Of a stretch of DNA of 64,000 nucleotides, positions 45,049 to 54,544 are shown in pieces (the first letter of the stretch is position 1; each line of letters begins with the position of its first letter). The notes under the pieces were generated by a model, which ran no database searches, was not told the DNA's origin, and worked only from the letters and a program-made list of their open reading frames with translations. A program made the position numbers and the translations under genes. This stretch comes from WM-3-3 sp041660045 (GTDB lineage: Bacteria; Pseudomonadota; Gammaproteobacteria; Methylococcales; Methylomonadaceae): the NCBI GenBank assembly GCA_041660045.1, contig JBAZXA010000001.1:124001-188000 (forward strand), read 5' to 3'.

Positions 45049-46287
45049 ATGACTAGCTTAAAAAACACAAATTTCCCAGTAGATAAAGTGCGTGCTGATT
45101 TTCCAATTTTGGCAGAAAAAATTCGTAATAAAGACTTGGTATACTTGGATAACGCCGCCAGTTGTCAAAAACCCAACGCGGTAATTGATAGTATTAGTGA
45201 CTTGTATCGCCACGATTATGCCAACATCCATAGGGGCGTGCATACGTTAAGTGTGCGTTCAACCGATAAGTACGAAGCTGCTAGGGAAAAAATCAAAGAA
45301 TTCATTAATGCGGGCAGCAGTAAGGAAATCATTTTTGTACGTGGGGCAACAGAAGCGATCAATTTAGTAGCGCAAAGTTACGGCAAGGCCAATATTAAGG
45401 CAGGCGATGAAATCATCATTACCGCTATGGAGCATCACTCCAATATCGTGCCTTGGCAGCAGCTGTGTGAACAAACTGGCGCTGTCCTAAAAGTTGCACC
45501 GATGAACTTGCAAGGCGAACTAATCTACGATAAGTTTTTAGACTTATTAAATGATAAAACCCGCTTGGTTGCAGTTGTGCAAATGTCTAACGCGTTAGGC
45601 ACTATTAATCCAGTGCAGCAAATCATTGCTGATGCCCATGCTAAAAATATTCCGGTTTTGTTAGATGGTGCCCAAGCCATTCCGCACATGACGGTGGATG
45701 TACAAGCTTTGGATTGCGATTTTTATGTCTTTTCTGGTCATAAACTATACGGGCCTTCCGGTATTGGTGTGTTGTATGGCAAGCAAGCCCTATTAGAAGC
45801 TATGCCGCCTTACCAAGGCGGTGGCGATATGATCCGAACAGTGACTTTTGAAAAAAGCACTTATGCAGGCTTGCCGCATAAATTTGAAGCGGGCACGCCG
45901 AATATAGCCGATGTTATTGGTTTAGGTGCCGCTATTGATTATTTGAAAGGCATTGGTATGGACGCCATTGCCGATTATGAAGCTGAATTACTTGTGTATG
46001 CGACTGAGCAAGCCCAACAAATAAATGGCTTGCGCATCATCGGTGTAGCGGCGGAAAAAGGTGCAATTTTGTCCTTTGTACTTGATAAGATACACCCACA
46101 TGATATAGGCACCATGCTGGATAGTTTGGGTATAGCCATTCGTGCAGGACACCATTGTGCTATGCCAGTGATGGATTTTTATCAAGTACCTGCCACCGCT
46201 AGAGCCTCATTTGCGATGTACAATACCAAGGCAGAAATAGATGTTTTGATGGCTGGCATAAAAGGATTGATTGAAGCGTTTGGGTGA
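45049..46287 (+). CDS. sufS: Cysteine desulfurase SufS
   Basis: About 412 residues from ATG 45049; the frame extends to ATG 45010, but the 13 extra residues are not expected in the family and neither start has a strong SD. PLP-dependent enzyme giving sulfane sulfur for cluster assembly. The PLP lysine is in FSGHKLYGPSGIGVLYG and the active Cys in RAGHHCAMP near the C-terminus; EHHSNIVPWQ is also diagnostic. It is followed by sufU. Confidence 0.96.
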   Translation: MTSLKNTNFPVDKVRADFPILAEKIRNKDLVYLDNAASCQKPNAVIDSISDLYRHDYANIHRGVHTLSVRSTDKYEAAREKIKEFINAGSSKEIIFVRGATEAINLVAQSYGKANIKAGDEIIITAMEHHSNIVPWQQLCEQTGAVLKVAPMNLQGELIYDKFLDLLNDKTRLVAVVQMSNALGTINPVQQIIADAHAKNIPVLLDGAQAIPHMTVDVQALDCDFYVFSGHKLYGPSGIGVLYGKQALLEAMPPYQGGGDMIRTVTFEKSTYAGLPHKFEAGTPNIADVIGLGAAIDYLKGIGMDAIADYEAELLVYATEQAQQINGLRIIGVAAEKGAILSFVLDKIHPHDIGTMLDSLGIAIRAGHHCAMPVMDFYQVPATARASFAMYNTKAEIDVLMAGIKGLIEAFG

Positions 46288-46353
46288 TTTTTACCTTGCC
46301 GAAATTTCTTGTTCTGCACTAAACACCATTAAATTCAATTTTTAAGGAATCAA

Positions 46354-46806
46354 ATGTTTGAAGACCTACGTGACCTTTACCAAGAGGTAATATTTGACCA
46401 TAACCGCAACCCGCGTAATTTTAGGGTGATCGACCCTGCCGACCGTAAAGTAGAAGGCTTTAATCCCTTATGCGGTGACCGTTTGACGCTGTTTTTAAAA
46501 ATGGCTGGCGATACCATTGAAGATGCCAGTTTTCAAGGCTCAGGTTGTGCAATTTCTACTGCCTCGGTGTCATTGATGACGGAAATCATCAAAGGTAAAA
46601 CTGAAGCGGAAGCGGAAGCGTTGTTTAAAACTTTCCACGATATGACTACAGGTAAAAGCGAAGATATTCAGTTGGAAACAGTGGGTAAATTAGCGGTACT
46701 GGCTGGTGTGCGTGAATATCCGGCGCGTGTTAAATGTGCAACACTGGCCTGGCATACATTAGATGCGGCCTTAAAAAATGAAACTGATTCAATTTCTACG
46801 GAATAG
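46354..46806 (+). CDS. sufU: SufU-type Fe-S scaffold / sulfur-transfer protein
   Basis: A 150-residue SufU with the Zn/cluster ligands Cys40 (LCGDRL, with Asp42), Cys65 (GSGCAIS) and Cys128 (VKCATLAWHTL). The insertion between the second and third cysteines is typical of SufU rather than IscU. It accepts sulfur from SufS. SD TAAGGA precedes the ATG. No sufE is present in this operon, consistent with SufU taking that place. Confidence 0.94.
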   Translation: MFEDLRDLYQEVIFDHNRNPRNFRVIDPADRKVEGFNPLCGDRLTLFLKMAGDTIEDASFQGSGCAISTASVSLMTEIIKGKTEAEAEALFKTFHDMTTGKSEDIQLETVGKLAVLAGVREYPARVKCATLAWHTLDAALKNETDSISTE

Positions 46807-46868
46807 AGTTGTTGTAACGATTGTGAATGCCAGCCTTGTTCAAGCCACTCTCTAGCGATTGTTAATGT

Positions 46869-47651
46869 ATGCAAGCGCAGCAAATTAATGGCTATCACGG
46901 TAAGCTGGCTGTGTTCTGTGACAACCTAGGGGATATTTCAGCGCACACAAGTTTGGCTGAGGCATTAGGTGTACCGCTTCGGCAAACTACGGATATAGGC
47001 CAGGGCCCTGAACGCTTTTGGCTAACTTGGCGTGATGGCTGTGTAAAGCTATTGGATCAAGAGCTTTTAAAAAAAGGTGGGCTATATGTTGAAGTTGAGC
47101 CACGCCAAGGTGAGCAACGCTCTTGGCCAGCACCCAAAGATGGTGCTTTGGCCAAGGCCTTAGGCCGTAAAACTAAAACAGTGGTTGATGCCACAACGGG
47201 CTGGGGCCAAGACAGCTTACATATTTTTCGCATGGGTTATGAAGTGACTTGTATAGAACGCTCAGCCCTTATGGCGGCTTTGCTTGCCGATGGTTTTCGG
47301 CGCTTGCGCCAATTAGATTGGGTACAACGCCTACAATTGATGCCGCCAACTTTGTTAACCGGTAATGCGATTACATTGCTAGCCCAGTTGCCGAGTGCGC
47401 CAGATTGCATATATTTAGATCCGATGTTTCCGCCTAAACGTAAAAAGTCTGCCTTAGCCAAAAAAGCTATGATGGTGCTGCAGGATTTATTGGGTGATGA
47501 TGCCGATAAAAGTCAGTTATTTGCTGCAGCCATACAGGCCAAGGCTAAACGCGTTGTAGTGAAAAGTCCGGATTATGCTGAGCCTTTGGGCGGTAAGCCA
47601 CAAGAAAGTTTTCAGGGTAAATTATTGCGCTACGATGTGTATTTACGGTGA
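46869..47651 (+). CDS. rsmJ: 16S rRNA m2G1516 methyltransferase RsmJ
   Basis: A 260-residue class I SAM-dependent methyltransferase. SAM-binding and catalytic segments include VVDATTGWGQDSLHIFRMGY (~97-116), the family-specific YLDPMFPPKRKKSALAKKAM (~180-199) and a C-terminal FQGKLLRYDVYL. It modifies G1516 of 16S rRNA. It lies between sufU and the Rieske gene with short gaps, so it is probably co-transcribed with SUF genes although unrelated in function. Confidence 0.93.
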   Translation: MQAQQINGYHGKLAVFCDNLGDISAHTSLAEALGVPLRQTTDIGQGPERFWLTWRDGCVKLLDQELLKKGGLYVEVEPRQGEQRSWPAPKDGALAKALGRKTKTVVDATTGWGQDSLHIFRMGYEVTCIERSALMAALLADGFRRLRQLDWVQRLQLMPPTLLTGNAITLLAQLPSAPDCIYLDPMFPPKRKKSALAKKAMMVLQDLLGDDADKSQLFAAAIQAKAKRVVVKSPDYAEPLGGKPQESFQGKLLRYDVYLR

Positions 47652-47660
47652 GGACAGATA

Positions 47661-47981
47661 ATGACGGATTGGGTAGATGTGGTCGCCATCAATGCTTTGG
47701 CAGCTGGTGAAAACATAGTGGTTGATGTGGATGGCTGCGCTGTTGCGGTATTTAATATCGGCGGTGAGTTTTATGCTATCGAAGATGTATGCACGCATGA
47801 CGGTGCAGAAATTGCCAGTGGTTTGCTAGTGGGTGATGAAATTATTTGTCCACGGCATGGTGCGCGCTTTTGTGTAAAAACCGGTGCGGTAAAATCACCA
47901 CCCGCTTACAGCAATATCGATTGTTTTCCTGTACGCATAGTCGAAGGCAGGCTACAAGTTAGGGATAACCGCTGGGACTAA
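47661..47981 (+). CDS. Rieske [2Fe-2S] ferredoxin-like protein of the SUF operon
   Basis: A 106-residue Rieske protein with cluster ligands in CTHDGAEIASG (Cys44, His46) and CPRHG (Cys63, His66), in the usual C-x-H...C-x-x-H pattern. It resembles the small ferredoxin subunit of non-heme oxygenases, but such genes are also common at the end of sufBCDSU operons. It may serve as an electron donor or cluster carrier; its partner is unknown. Good SD and a 9-base gap from rsmJ. Confidence 0.9.
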   Translation: MTDWVDVVAINALAAGENIVVDVDGCAVAVFNIGGEFYAIEDVCTHDGAEIASGLLVGDEIICPRHGARFCVKTGAVKSPPAYSNIDCFPVRIVEGRLQVRDNRWD

Positions 47982-48362
47982 AGCTTTAGGTCATTTTAGG
48001 AAACTGGCTAGTAGGTTTATGTTTGTCTAAAGTTTTTGTGCCCAGCAAAATTGGCCAAGATTAACCCGGCATAACGTGTTGTGGCTGGGCTCACAGGAAT
48101 AACTACAAGCTAGTCTTGGATTTTTATGCCAAAGTCCTATAAATTTTGCGCTGTCTAGCATTGCCTGGTTGATAGGGGCTAGGCTAGTGTTGTTGTAGCT
48201 ACAAACAGAAGCCATTACGTGCATATACCGGCGGCATGGTTGAGAGTCGCAGGCTAGTTGTGATCATCAGAATGTGAACAGTGTTATCGGAAAACCATAA
48301 AGTCAGATATAATTAAGGGTTTTTATGATTCACGCTGTCGTTTTGTTGAGTAGTTAAATAAC
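47982..48362. promoter_or_regulatory. Intergenic region upstream of prfB with a candidate -10
   Basis: 381 bases with no supported gene. A TATAAT at 48308-48313 lies 50 bases before the prfB ATG; the possible -35 (TTATCG, 48284-48289) is weak. An imperfect long-range GCCCAGC/GCTGGGC pairing occurs at about 48040-48091. Confidence 0.35.
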
Positions 48363-49461
48363 ATGCAAGAAATTAATCCGATCAAAAATAAAATAGCCGA
48401 CCTAAAAAGCCGTGGCGATGCGCTTAGGGGGTATCTTTGACTTTGATAATAAGAGCGAACGTTTAGTTGAAGTCTTGCGGGAGCTTGAAAACCCTAAAAT
48501 ATGGGAAAACCCTGAACTAGCGCAAGCTTTGGGTAAAGAACGCGGACAACTGGAGTTAGTGGTTAATACCATTACTGATTTGGAACGCGGTATGTCAGAC
48601 GCCGAAGAGTTATTGATGATGGCGGTTGAAGAAAATGATGATGAAACCGTAGAGACTGTAGTCCATGATTTGGATGGCTATGAAAAACGCGTGGCTGATT
48701 TGGAATTTAGGCGTATGTTTTCTGGCGAGATGGATGCCTGTAATGCCTTTTTAGACATTCAATCCGGATCTGGCGGCACGGAGGCGCAAGATTGGGCATC
48801 CATGATCGAACGGATGTTTTTGCGTTGGGGGGAGCGCCGTGGCTTTAAAACTGAACTGATCGAAGAGTCTGACGGCGATGTGGCGGGCATCAAAAGTGCC
48901 ACCATACGTTTTGAAGGTGAATATGCCTTTGGCTGGTTACGCACTGAAACGGGCGTGCATCGGCTAGTCCGTAAATCCCCGTTTGATTCCGGCAACCGCC
49001 GCCATACCTCGTTTGCATCGGTTTTTGTTTCGCCTGAAATTGACGATGATATTGCAATTGACATTAATCCGGCGGATTTACGCATAGACGTTTACCGTGC
49101 CAGTGGTGCAGGTGGCCAGCACGTTAACCGTACTGAATCAGCTGTGCGGATAACCCACATCCCAACCAATACGGTTGTGCAATGTCAAAGTGACCGCTCG
49201 CAACATAAAAATAAAGATACCGCTATGAAACAGCTTAAAGCCAAGCTGTACGAACTGGAAATGCGCAAACGTAGCGTGACCCAACAAGCCTTGGAAGACA
49301 GCAAGTCGGATATTGGTTGGGGTAGCCAAATACGATCTTATGTCCTTGACCAATCGCGGATTAAGGATTTACGCACAGGTGTTGAAACAGGCAATCCACA
49401 AGCCATTTTAGATGGTGATCTGGATATGTTTATTGAAGCAAGCTTAAAGAGTGGGTTATAA
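48363..49461 (+). CDS. prfB: Peptide chain release factor 2, with programmed +1 frameshift
   Basis: RF2 recognises UAA and UGA stops. The gene begins at ATG 48363, reads 25 codons, meets an in-frame TGA at 48438-48440, and continues in the +1 frame to 49461, giving about 365 residues. The shift site is canonical: AGGGGG-TAT-CTT-TGA-C, with an SD-like AGGGGG just upstream. Downstream features are intact, including GGQ in SGAGGQHVN and the tripeptide region SPFDSGNRRH (SPF in place of SPF/SPL). A simple ORF call would miss the first 25 codons. Confidence 0.97.
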
Positions 49462-49638
49462 CACTAAAGCAATAAGCTATTTCAAGTTGCCGATGTGACT
49501 TTCGGCACATTTTAAAGCGTTACCCGTGACACCACAGTAAAGTAGTGAAATATATCACTGTATGGGTAAGTGTATCGGTGCTTATAATGGATTAGTCTTG
49601 AGGCTAAGGCGTTTTCTATCCCCTAAATATTGGTTACT

Positions 49639-50397
49639 ATGCAAAATTCGCTATTACCTAACCAAGTAGCAAAAATTGGCCGTAGCAAGCTGGTCTGTCT
49701 AATTACGTTGTTTGCAGTGGTTTTGTCGGTATCAATAGCGACAATTATTATCGGTTTATTTGCTGCAGATGATTTTCCGATACTTTTTGTCATAAAAATG
49801 TCGGTTCTCATGCCGTTGATTATTGCGCCGGTTTTATCTTGGTATTTAATTGGGGAGCTGATTAAAATTCATCGCTTAGAACGGGAGATGTACGTCCGCG
49901 CTTCTTACGATATGTTAACGGGGTTTTTATCCAGAAACGCTTTTTTTACCAATCTAAAAATAATTTATGATTTGGCTATGCGTAATAAAACAACGTTTTC
50001 TATCGCGTCCATTGACATTGATAATTTTAAAGCAATAAATGACACCTATGGCCATGCCGGTGGTGACCAATTGCTAACCGTTTTTGGCTTGGTGTTAAAA
50101 AATTCAATTCGGGTCAGTGATTATATCGGGCGTATTGGTGGCGATGAGTTTGTATTAGTGCTGCCATCAACCAGCTTGGACGCGGCTTATCAAATGCTGG
50201 AGAAAATTCGCTATGCAATAATGAACACACGGATCACTTTCCAAAACCAAGAGATACAATTTACTATTAGTATTGGTGTTTCAGAGATTGATACGAATCA
50301 AGCCATAGAGTTTGATGAATTGTTGATTGATTCTGATCATGCGCTGTATAAGGCGAAAAACGCCGGTAGAAATTGCACGATTAAACATCTTAATTGA
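49639..50397 (+). CDS. Membrane-bound diguanylate cyclase
   Basis: About 252 residues from ATG 49639 (the frame also has a TTG at 49630). Two hydrophobic segments (~15-45 and ~50-75) anchor it in the membrane with little periplasmic sequence. A GGDEF domain follows with RIGGDEF intact and an upstream RVSD that fits the RxxD inhibitory site. It should make cyclic-di-GMP. No sensor domain is visible. It is followed by the photolyase gene after 14 bases. Confidence 0.92.
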   Translation: MQNSLLPNQVAKIGRSKLVCLITLFAVVLSVSIATIIIGLFAADDFPILFVIKMSVLMPLIIAPVLSWYLIGELIKIHRLEREMYVRASYDMLTGFLSRNAFFTNLKIIYDLAMRNKTTFSIASIDIDNFKAINDTYGHAGGDQLLTVFGLVLKNSIRVSDYIGRIGGDEFVLVLPSTSLDAAYQMLEKIRYAIMNTRITFQNQEIQFTISIGVSEIDTNQAIEFDELLIDSDHALYKAKNAGRNCTIKHLN

Positions 50398-50411
50398 GTT
50401 GACTTCAGTGT

Positions 50412-51761
50412 ATGCCACGGTATAAGCAGACGCTATTTCTTTTCCGCCGTGATCTGCGCCTTGTCGATAACAGCGCATTAAACGCCGCTTTACAGGCAAG
50501 TCAGAGGGTTATTGCGGGGTTTGTGTTTGATGATAGGCAAATCCAACCTCATGCTTATCAAAGCAAACCAGCGCTAGCGTTTATGCAGCAATCGCTAGTT
50601 GACTTAAAGCAGCAATTTCAGGCAATAAATGCCGAGATAGCGTTGTTTAAGGGTTTACCCGAGCAAATTATTATTGATTTGCACAAGCAATACGCCATAC
50701 AGGCGGTATTTATCAATCGCGATTACAGCCCGTTCAGCCGGCGACGTGATGCCGAAATTGCCCATACTTGCCAACAGCTGGGCATTGTATTGCATGTGCT
50801 GCCTGATGCCTTGTTGTGTGAACCAGAGCAGGCCCTGAAAGCTGATGCTAGCCCCTATAAAGTTTTTACGGCTTTTTATAATCACAGCAGGCTTATCCCA
50901 ATAGCGCTACCGCAAAACCTTGCTACAGGCTGTTTTTTAACAGTGCCGTCAACGGCTACACTAGCGCTAATTCCTGTAACCACGCCGCTAGTTATTGATG
51001 GTGGGCGGTCTTCGGCTTTAAAGCAGCTGACTAAACTAATTGATTGCCAGCATTATGAAGCAAACCGGGATTTTCCAGCGCTATCAGCAAGCAGTGGTTT
51101 ATCGGCCCATTTAAAATTTGGTACGCTGTCAGTACGTGAAGTGTTTTATGCCATTATTGGGCAACTGGGTGAACAGCACCCATTGCTCAGGCAACTTTAT
51201 TGGCGGGATTTTTTCAGCCATATTGGGTACCATTTTCCAAACGTGTTTGGCCATGCTTTTGTCGATAAATTTGATAAAGTACCTTGGGATAATAAGCTTG
51301 AATATTTTCACGCATGGGCTGATGGAAAAACGGGTTTCCCTTTGGTTGATGCTGGCATGCGGGAGCTTAACGCCACGGGGTTAATGCATAACCGGGTGCG
51401 TATGGTTACCGCATCATTTTTAGTTAAGGACTTACACATCAATTGGCGTTGGGGCGAACGGTATTTTGCCCAACATTTGGTCGATTATGACCCTTGTGTT
51501 AATAATGGAAATTGGCAATGGGCAGCATCTACGGGTTGCGATGCGCAGCCTTACTTCCGCATCTTTAATCCATGGCTACAGCAACAAAAATTTGATCCGC
51601 TAGGAAATTATATTTACAAATGGCTACCCGAATTACAGGCAGTACCGGTTAAAATACTGCATCAATGGCAAACCAAGCATTTTGGTGGATTTTATCCAGC
51701 GCCGATCATCAATCATGCTGAGGCTGTGCAAATTACAAAGGCACGCTTTAAAGCGTGTTGA
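50412..51761 (+). CDS. phrB: Deoxyribodipyrimidine photolyase
   Basis: A 449-residue light-driven DNA repair enzyme for cyclobutane pyrimidine dimers. It has an N-terminal alpha/beta domain (FLFRRDLRLVDNSAL) and a C-terminal FAD domain with LRQLYWRDFFSHIGYHFP, MHNRVRMVTASFLVKDL and WASSTGCDAQPYFRIFNP (~374-391; TGC-D where TGTD is usual). Tryptophans of the electron-transfer chain are in WHFGG-like and WAAST segments. It starts 14 bases after the cyclase gene. Confidence 0.95.
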   Translation: MPRYKQTLFLFRRDLRLVDNSALNAALQASQRVIAGFVFDDRQIQPHAYQSKPALAFMQQSLVDLKQQFQAINAEIALFKGLPEQIIIDLHKQYAIQAVFINRDYSPFSRRRDAEIAHTCQQLGIVLHVLPDALLCEPEQALKADASPYKVFTAFYNHSRLIPIALPQNLATGCFLTVPSTATLALIPVTTPLVIDGGRSSALKQLTKLIDCQHYEANRDFPALSASSGLSAHLKFGTLSVREVFYAIIGQLGEQHPLLRQLYWRDFFSHIGYHFPNVFGHAFVDKFDKVPWDNKLEYFHAWADGKTGFPLVDAGMRELNATGLMHNRVRMVTASFLVKDLHINWRWGERYFAQHLVDYDPCVNNGNWQWAASTGCDAQPYFRIFNPWLQQQKFDPLGNYIYKWLPELQAVPVKILHQWQTKHFGGFYPAPIINHAEAVQITKARFKAC

Positions 51762-51794
51762 ACTTTAATTAATTCATTTATAACCCATAAAAAA

Positions 51795-53291
51795 ATGTCT
51801 GAGCAAATAGTAGACGAACAAGATCAAATCAAACAACGCCGTAACAAACTAACCGAGTTACGTGAGCAAAGTATTGCTTTCCCGACGGATTTTCGCCGTG
51901 ATGTTGTCGCAGGTGAAGTATTGGCGGAATATGGTGAACATACAAAAGAACAACTGGAAGCCAATCCTTTACGTGTAAAAATCGCTGGCCGCATGATGAC
52001 TCGACGTGTGATGGGTAAGGCCAGTTTTTGCCATATACAAGATATGTCGGGCAAAATCCAATTATACGTCACCCGCGATAGCTTGCCTGAAGGCTTGTAC
52101 AACGAGCATTTTAAAAAATGGGACATTGGCGACATTTTAGGTGCGGAAGGGGTCTTGTTTAAAACCCAAACTGACGAACTTAGCGTTAAAGTGGATAGCA
52201 TCCGCTTGCTGACAAAAGCCTTGCGCCCCTTGCCAGAAAAATACCATGGCATTGCTGACCAAGAAATCAAATATCGCCAACGCTATTTAGATTTGATTAT
52301 GAGCGAGGAGTCGCGCAAAACCTTTTTTATGCGTTCGAAAATTGTCTCTTTCATACGCCAATTTTTAATTGAGCGTGAGTTTTTGGAAGTGGAAACACCG
52401 ATGATGCAGGTGATACCAGGCGGTGCGACCGCGCGTCCTTTTATGACGCACCATAACGCTTTAGATATGGACATGTATTTGCGTATCGCTCCGGAGTTGT
52501 ATTTAAAACGTCTAGTGGTCGGTGGCTTTGAGCGTGTTTTTGAAATTAACCGTAATTTCCGTAATGAAGGTTTATCTACCCGGCATAATCCTGAATTTAC
52601 CATGTTAGAGTTTTACCAAGCTTATGCGGAATATCAGGATTTAATGGATTTAACGGAAGCTATGTTGCGCGGCATCGCAGAGCAAGTGGTGGGGCAAAGC
52701 ATAATCAATTACCAAGGTGAAGACTACGATTTCAGCAAACCATTTACACGCATGACGGTGCTGGAGTCGATTTTACAATTTAACCCTGAGTTGACGGCAG
52801 ACAATTTGATTACCCGTGCCGCCGCGCTGCAAGTAGCCGAAAAACTGCGTATACCCATTAAAGACAGCTATGGCTTAGGTAAAATCCAAATTGAAATTTT
52901 TGAAAAAACCGTTGAAAGCCGTTTATTACAGCCAACGTTTATCACAGCGTATCCGGTGGAAGTTTCACCGTTAGCACGACGTAATGATAATGATCCGCAT
53001 GTGACCGACCGCTTTGAGTTTTTTGTAGGCGGCCGTGAAGTTGCCAATGGCTTTACCGAATTGAATGATGCGGAAGACCAAGCTGCGCGTTTTCAAAAAC
53101 AAGTGGAGGAAAAAGAAGCCGGTGATGATGAAGCCATGCATTTTGATGCCGACTACATTACTGCCTTGGAGCATGGCATGCCGCCAACCGCCGGTGAGGG
53201 CATAGGTATAGACCGTTTAGTCATGCTGTTTACTGATTCGGCCTCTATTCGAGACGTATTGCTGTTTCCACATATGCGGCCAAAGTTATAA
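51795..53291 (+). CDS. lysS: Lysine--tRNA ligase, class II
   Basis: A 498-residue lysyl-tRNA synthetase of the class II type. It has an N-terminal OB-fold anticodon-binding domain (~60-165), then the catalytic domain with motif 2 in FRNEGLSTRHNPEFTMLEFY (~255-274) and motif 3 in GEGIGIDRLVMLFTD (~468-482). Length matches the family. It is followed after 13 bases by the Eco47II-like restriction gene, so the cassette was inserted directly behind it. Confidence 0.97.
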   Translation: MSEQIVDEQDQIKQRRNKLTELREQSIAFPTDFRRDVVAGEVLAEYGEHTKEQLEANPLRVKIAGRMMTRRVMGKASFCHIQDMSGKIQLYVTRDSLPEGLYNEHFKKWDIGDILGAEGVLFKTQTDELSVKVDSIRLLTKALRPLPEKYHGIADQEIKYRQRYLDLIMSEESRKTFFMRSKIVSFIRQFLIEREFLEVETPMMQVIPGGATARPFMTHHNALDMDMYLRIAPELYLKRLVVGGFERVFEINRNFRNEGLSTRHNPEFTMLEFYQAYAEYQDLMDLTEAMLRGIAEQVVGQSIINYQGEDYDFSKPFTRMTVLESILQFNPELTADNLITRAAALQVAEKLRIPIKDSYGLGKIQIEIFEKTVESRLLQPTFITAYPVEVSPLARRNDNDPHVTDRFEFFVGGREVANGFTELNDAEDQAARFQKQVEEKEAGDDEAMHFDADYITALEHGMPPTAGEGIGIDRLVMLFTDSASIRDVLLFPHMRPKL

Positions 53292-53304
53292 ATTAGGCGT
53301 CTAC

Positions 53305-54021
53305 ATGTCACGGTTAGGTTTTATTTCCGATGACGCATTAATCCAGGTAGTCCGGCATTTGCTTGAGATCGCTGAAAAAGCCCGTGCCAAAGCCGAAAAG
53401 GATTTAGAGCGCAATGTCATAGACCCTTTTGCCGTGTTATTTGAAATGTCAGGCTTTAACAGCGACCAGCAAGGCTGGTTGGCAGGTGAAAAAAATCGGC
53501 AAGCACAAAAGTCCTTACAAAACCATGTCGGCGCTTTTCATCAGATTGTGTTAGGTAAAGTTGAGGGTTGGCAAGATTTAGGTACCGGTAGCGTGGTTGA
53601 TTTGGTTTCTACAGACAGAAAAATAATTGCAGAAATCAAAAACAAACACAATACCGTCAAAGGTTCAGATAAGGTTAAAGTTTATGACCAAATGGAAACC
53701 TTGGTGATGACTAAAGGCCACCAATACAAGGGCTATACGGCATATTATGTTGAGATCATCCCTAAAGCTGGCCTGCGTTATGATAAGGAATTTACCCCGC
53801 CTGATAGTGCGATTGGTCAGTTGCGGCGGCCTAATCCGTTAATACGGCAAATTGATGGTTATGGTTTTTATGAACTGGTGACAGGACAAGTTGGGGCTTT
53901 GGCACAATTGTTTGAGGTGTTGCCGGATGTGATTGAAGCTTGTTCTGATTATCGATTTGCCGACCGCCAGTTTGCCAAGGCTTTTTTTGCTAAGGCTTTT
54001 GGAGCACTTAAAGTTCAGTAA
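53305..54021 (+). CDS. Eco47II/Sau96I-family type II restriction endonuclease
   Basis: A 238-residue restriction enzyme resembling Eco47II. The PD-(D/E)XK site is visible as Asp99 in SVVDLVS with Glu110 and Lys112 in IIAEIKNK. Family text such as NPFAVLFE-like (DPFAVLFEMSGF) and HNTVKGSDK is present. Eco47II cuts GGWCC; the same target here is inference. The gene follows lysS and its 3' end overlaps the convergent vsr gene by 14 bases. Confidence 0.88.
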   Translation: MSRLGFISDDALIQVVRHLLEIAEKARAKAEKDLERNVIDPFAVLFEMSGFNSDQQGWLAGEKNRQAQKSLQNHVGAFHQIVLGKVEGWQDLGTGSVVDLVSTDRKIIAEIKNKHNTVKGSDKVKVYDQMETLVMTKGHQYKGYTAYYVEIIPKAGLRYDKEFTPPDSAIGQLRRPNPLIRQIDGYGFYELVTGQVGALAQLFEVLPDVIEACSDYRFADRQFAKAFFAKAFGALKVQ

Positions 54022-54472
54022 ACTCATCGTAAACTGGAATTTCATAATACTCAGAATGGCTGTGTAGCCAAGCCGCTAGGTGTTGTACGGTGGTATCCCG
54101 ATATGTTTTGGTTAGGCTGCATTCCCAGATTATGCCGACCCGCCAACCGAGGATTTTAAGTTGGTACAAAACTTTTTGGTCGCGCAGACAATTTCTGGCA
54201 AATTTGCGGGCCCAAAATTCAGGCCGGGTTTTCGGCAAATGTGAGGTTTTACAGCCGACATGCTGATGCCAAAAACAGCCGTTAATAAAAATTACTGCTT
54301 GAAATTTCGGTAGTACTAAATCCGGCGACCCCGGCAATTTCTTATTGTGTAAACGGAACCTAAAACCTTGCTGATGCAAGGTGCTGCGCACCCAAATTTC
54401 TGGTTTGGTGTTTTTACTGTGGATAGCCGCCATAGTGCGTGAGCGGGTCTTGGCATCGATACGGTCGGTCAT
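54008..54472 (-). CDS. vsr: Very short patch repair endonuclease Vsr
   Basis: A 154-residue mismatch endonuclease that nicks T:G mismatches arising from deaminated 5-methylcytosine. The motifs RSRTMAAIHSKNTKPE, GSPDLVLPKFQAVIFINGCF and CFWHQHVGCK carry the catalytic Asp and His and zinc ligands. It is oriented opposite to its partners: convergent with the restriction gene and divergent from the methyltransferase, sharing a 72-base control region with the latter. Confidence 0.95.
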   Translation of the reverse strand: MTDRIDAKTRSRTMAAIHSKNTKPEIWVRSTLHQQGFRFRLHNKKLPGSPDLVLPKFQAVIFINGCFWHQHVGCKTSHLPKTRPEFWARKFARNCLRDQKVLYQLKILGWRVGIIWECSLTKTYRDTTVQHLAAWLHSHSEYYEIPVYDEFTEL

Positions 54473-54544
54473 GCGTTTAGCGGTTCCATCACAGATATAT
54501 TACAGTTACAATAGTAACCATGTGTAAGGTTGTTTAAGGATTAT
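54473..54544. promoter_or_regulatory. Divergent vsr/methyltransferase control region with palindromic operator
   Basis: A 14-base palindrome GTTAC-AATA-GTAAC lies at 54505-54518, midway between the vsr and methyltransferase starts. It overlaps a possible -10 (TACAAT, 54507-54512). Because the methyltransferase has an N-terminal MerR-like helix-turn-helix, this is a natural candidate site for its own repression. SD TAAGGA lies at 54535-54540. Confidence 0.5.

Noticed and set aside
48027..48224. Cys-containing 65-residue minus-strand frame before prfB
   Set aside because: No SD or family resemblance; it lies in the prfB upstream region and is likely chance.
51824..52270. 148-residue minus-strand frame inside lysS
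   Set aside because: Antisense to a complete lysyl-tRNA synthetase gene, without any recognisable domain.
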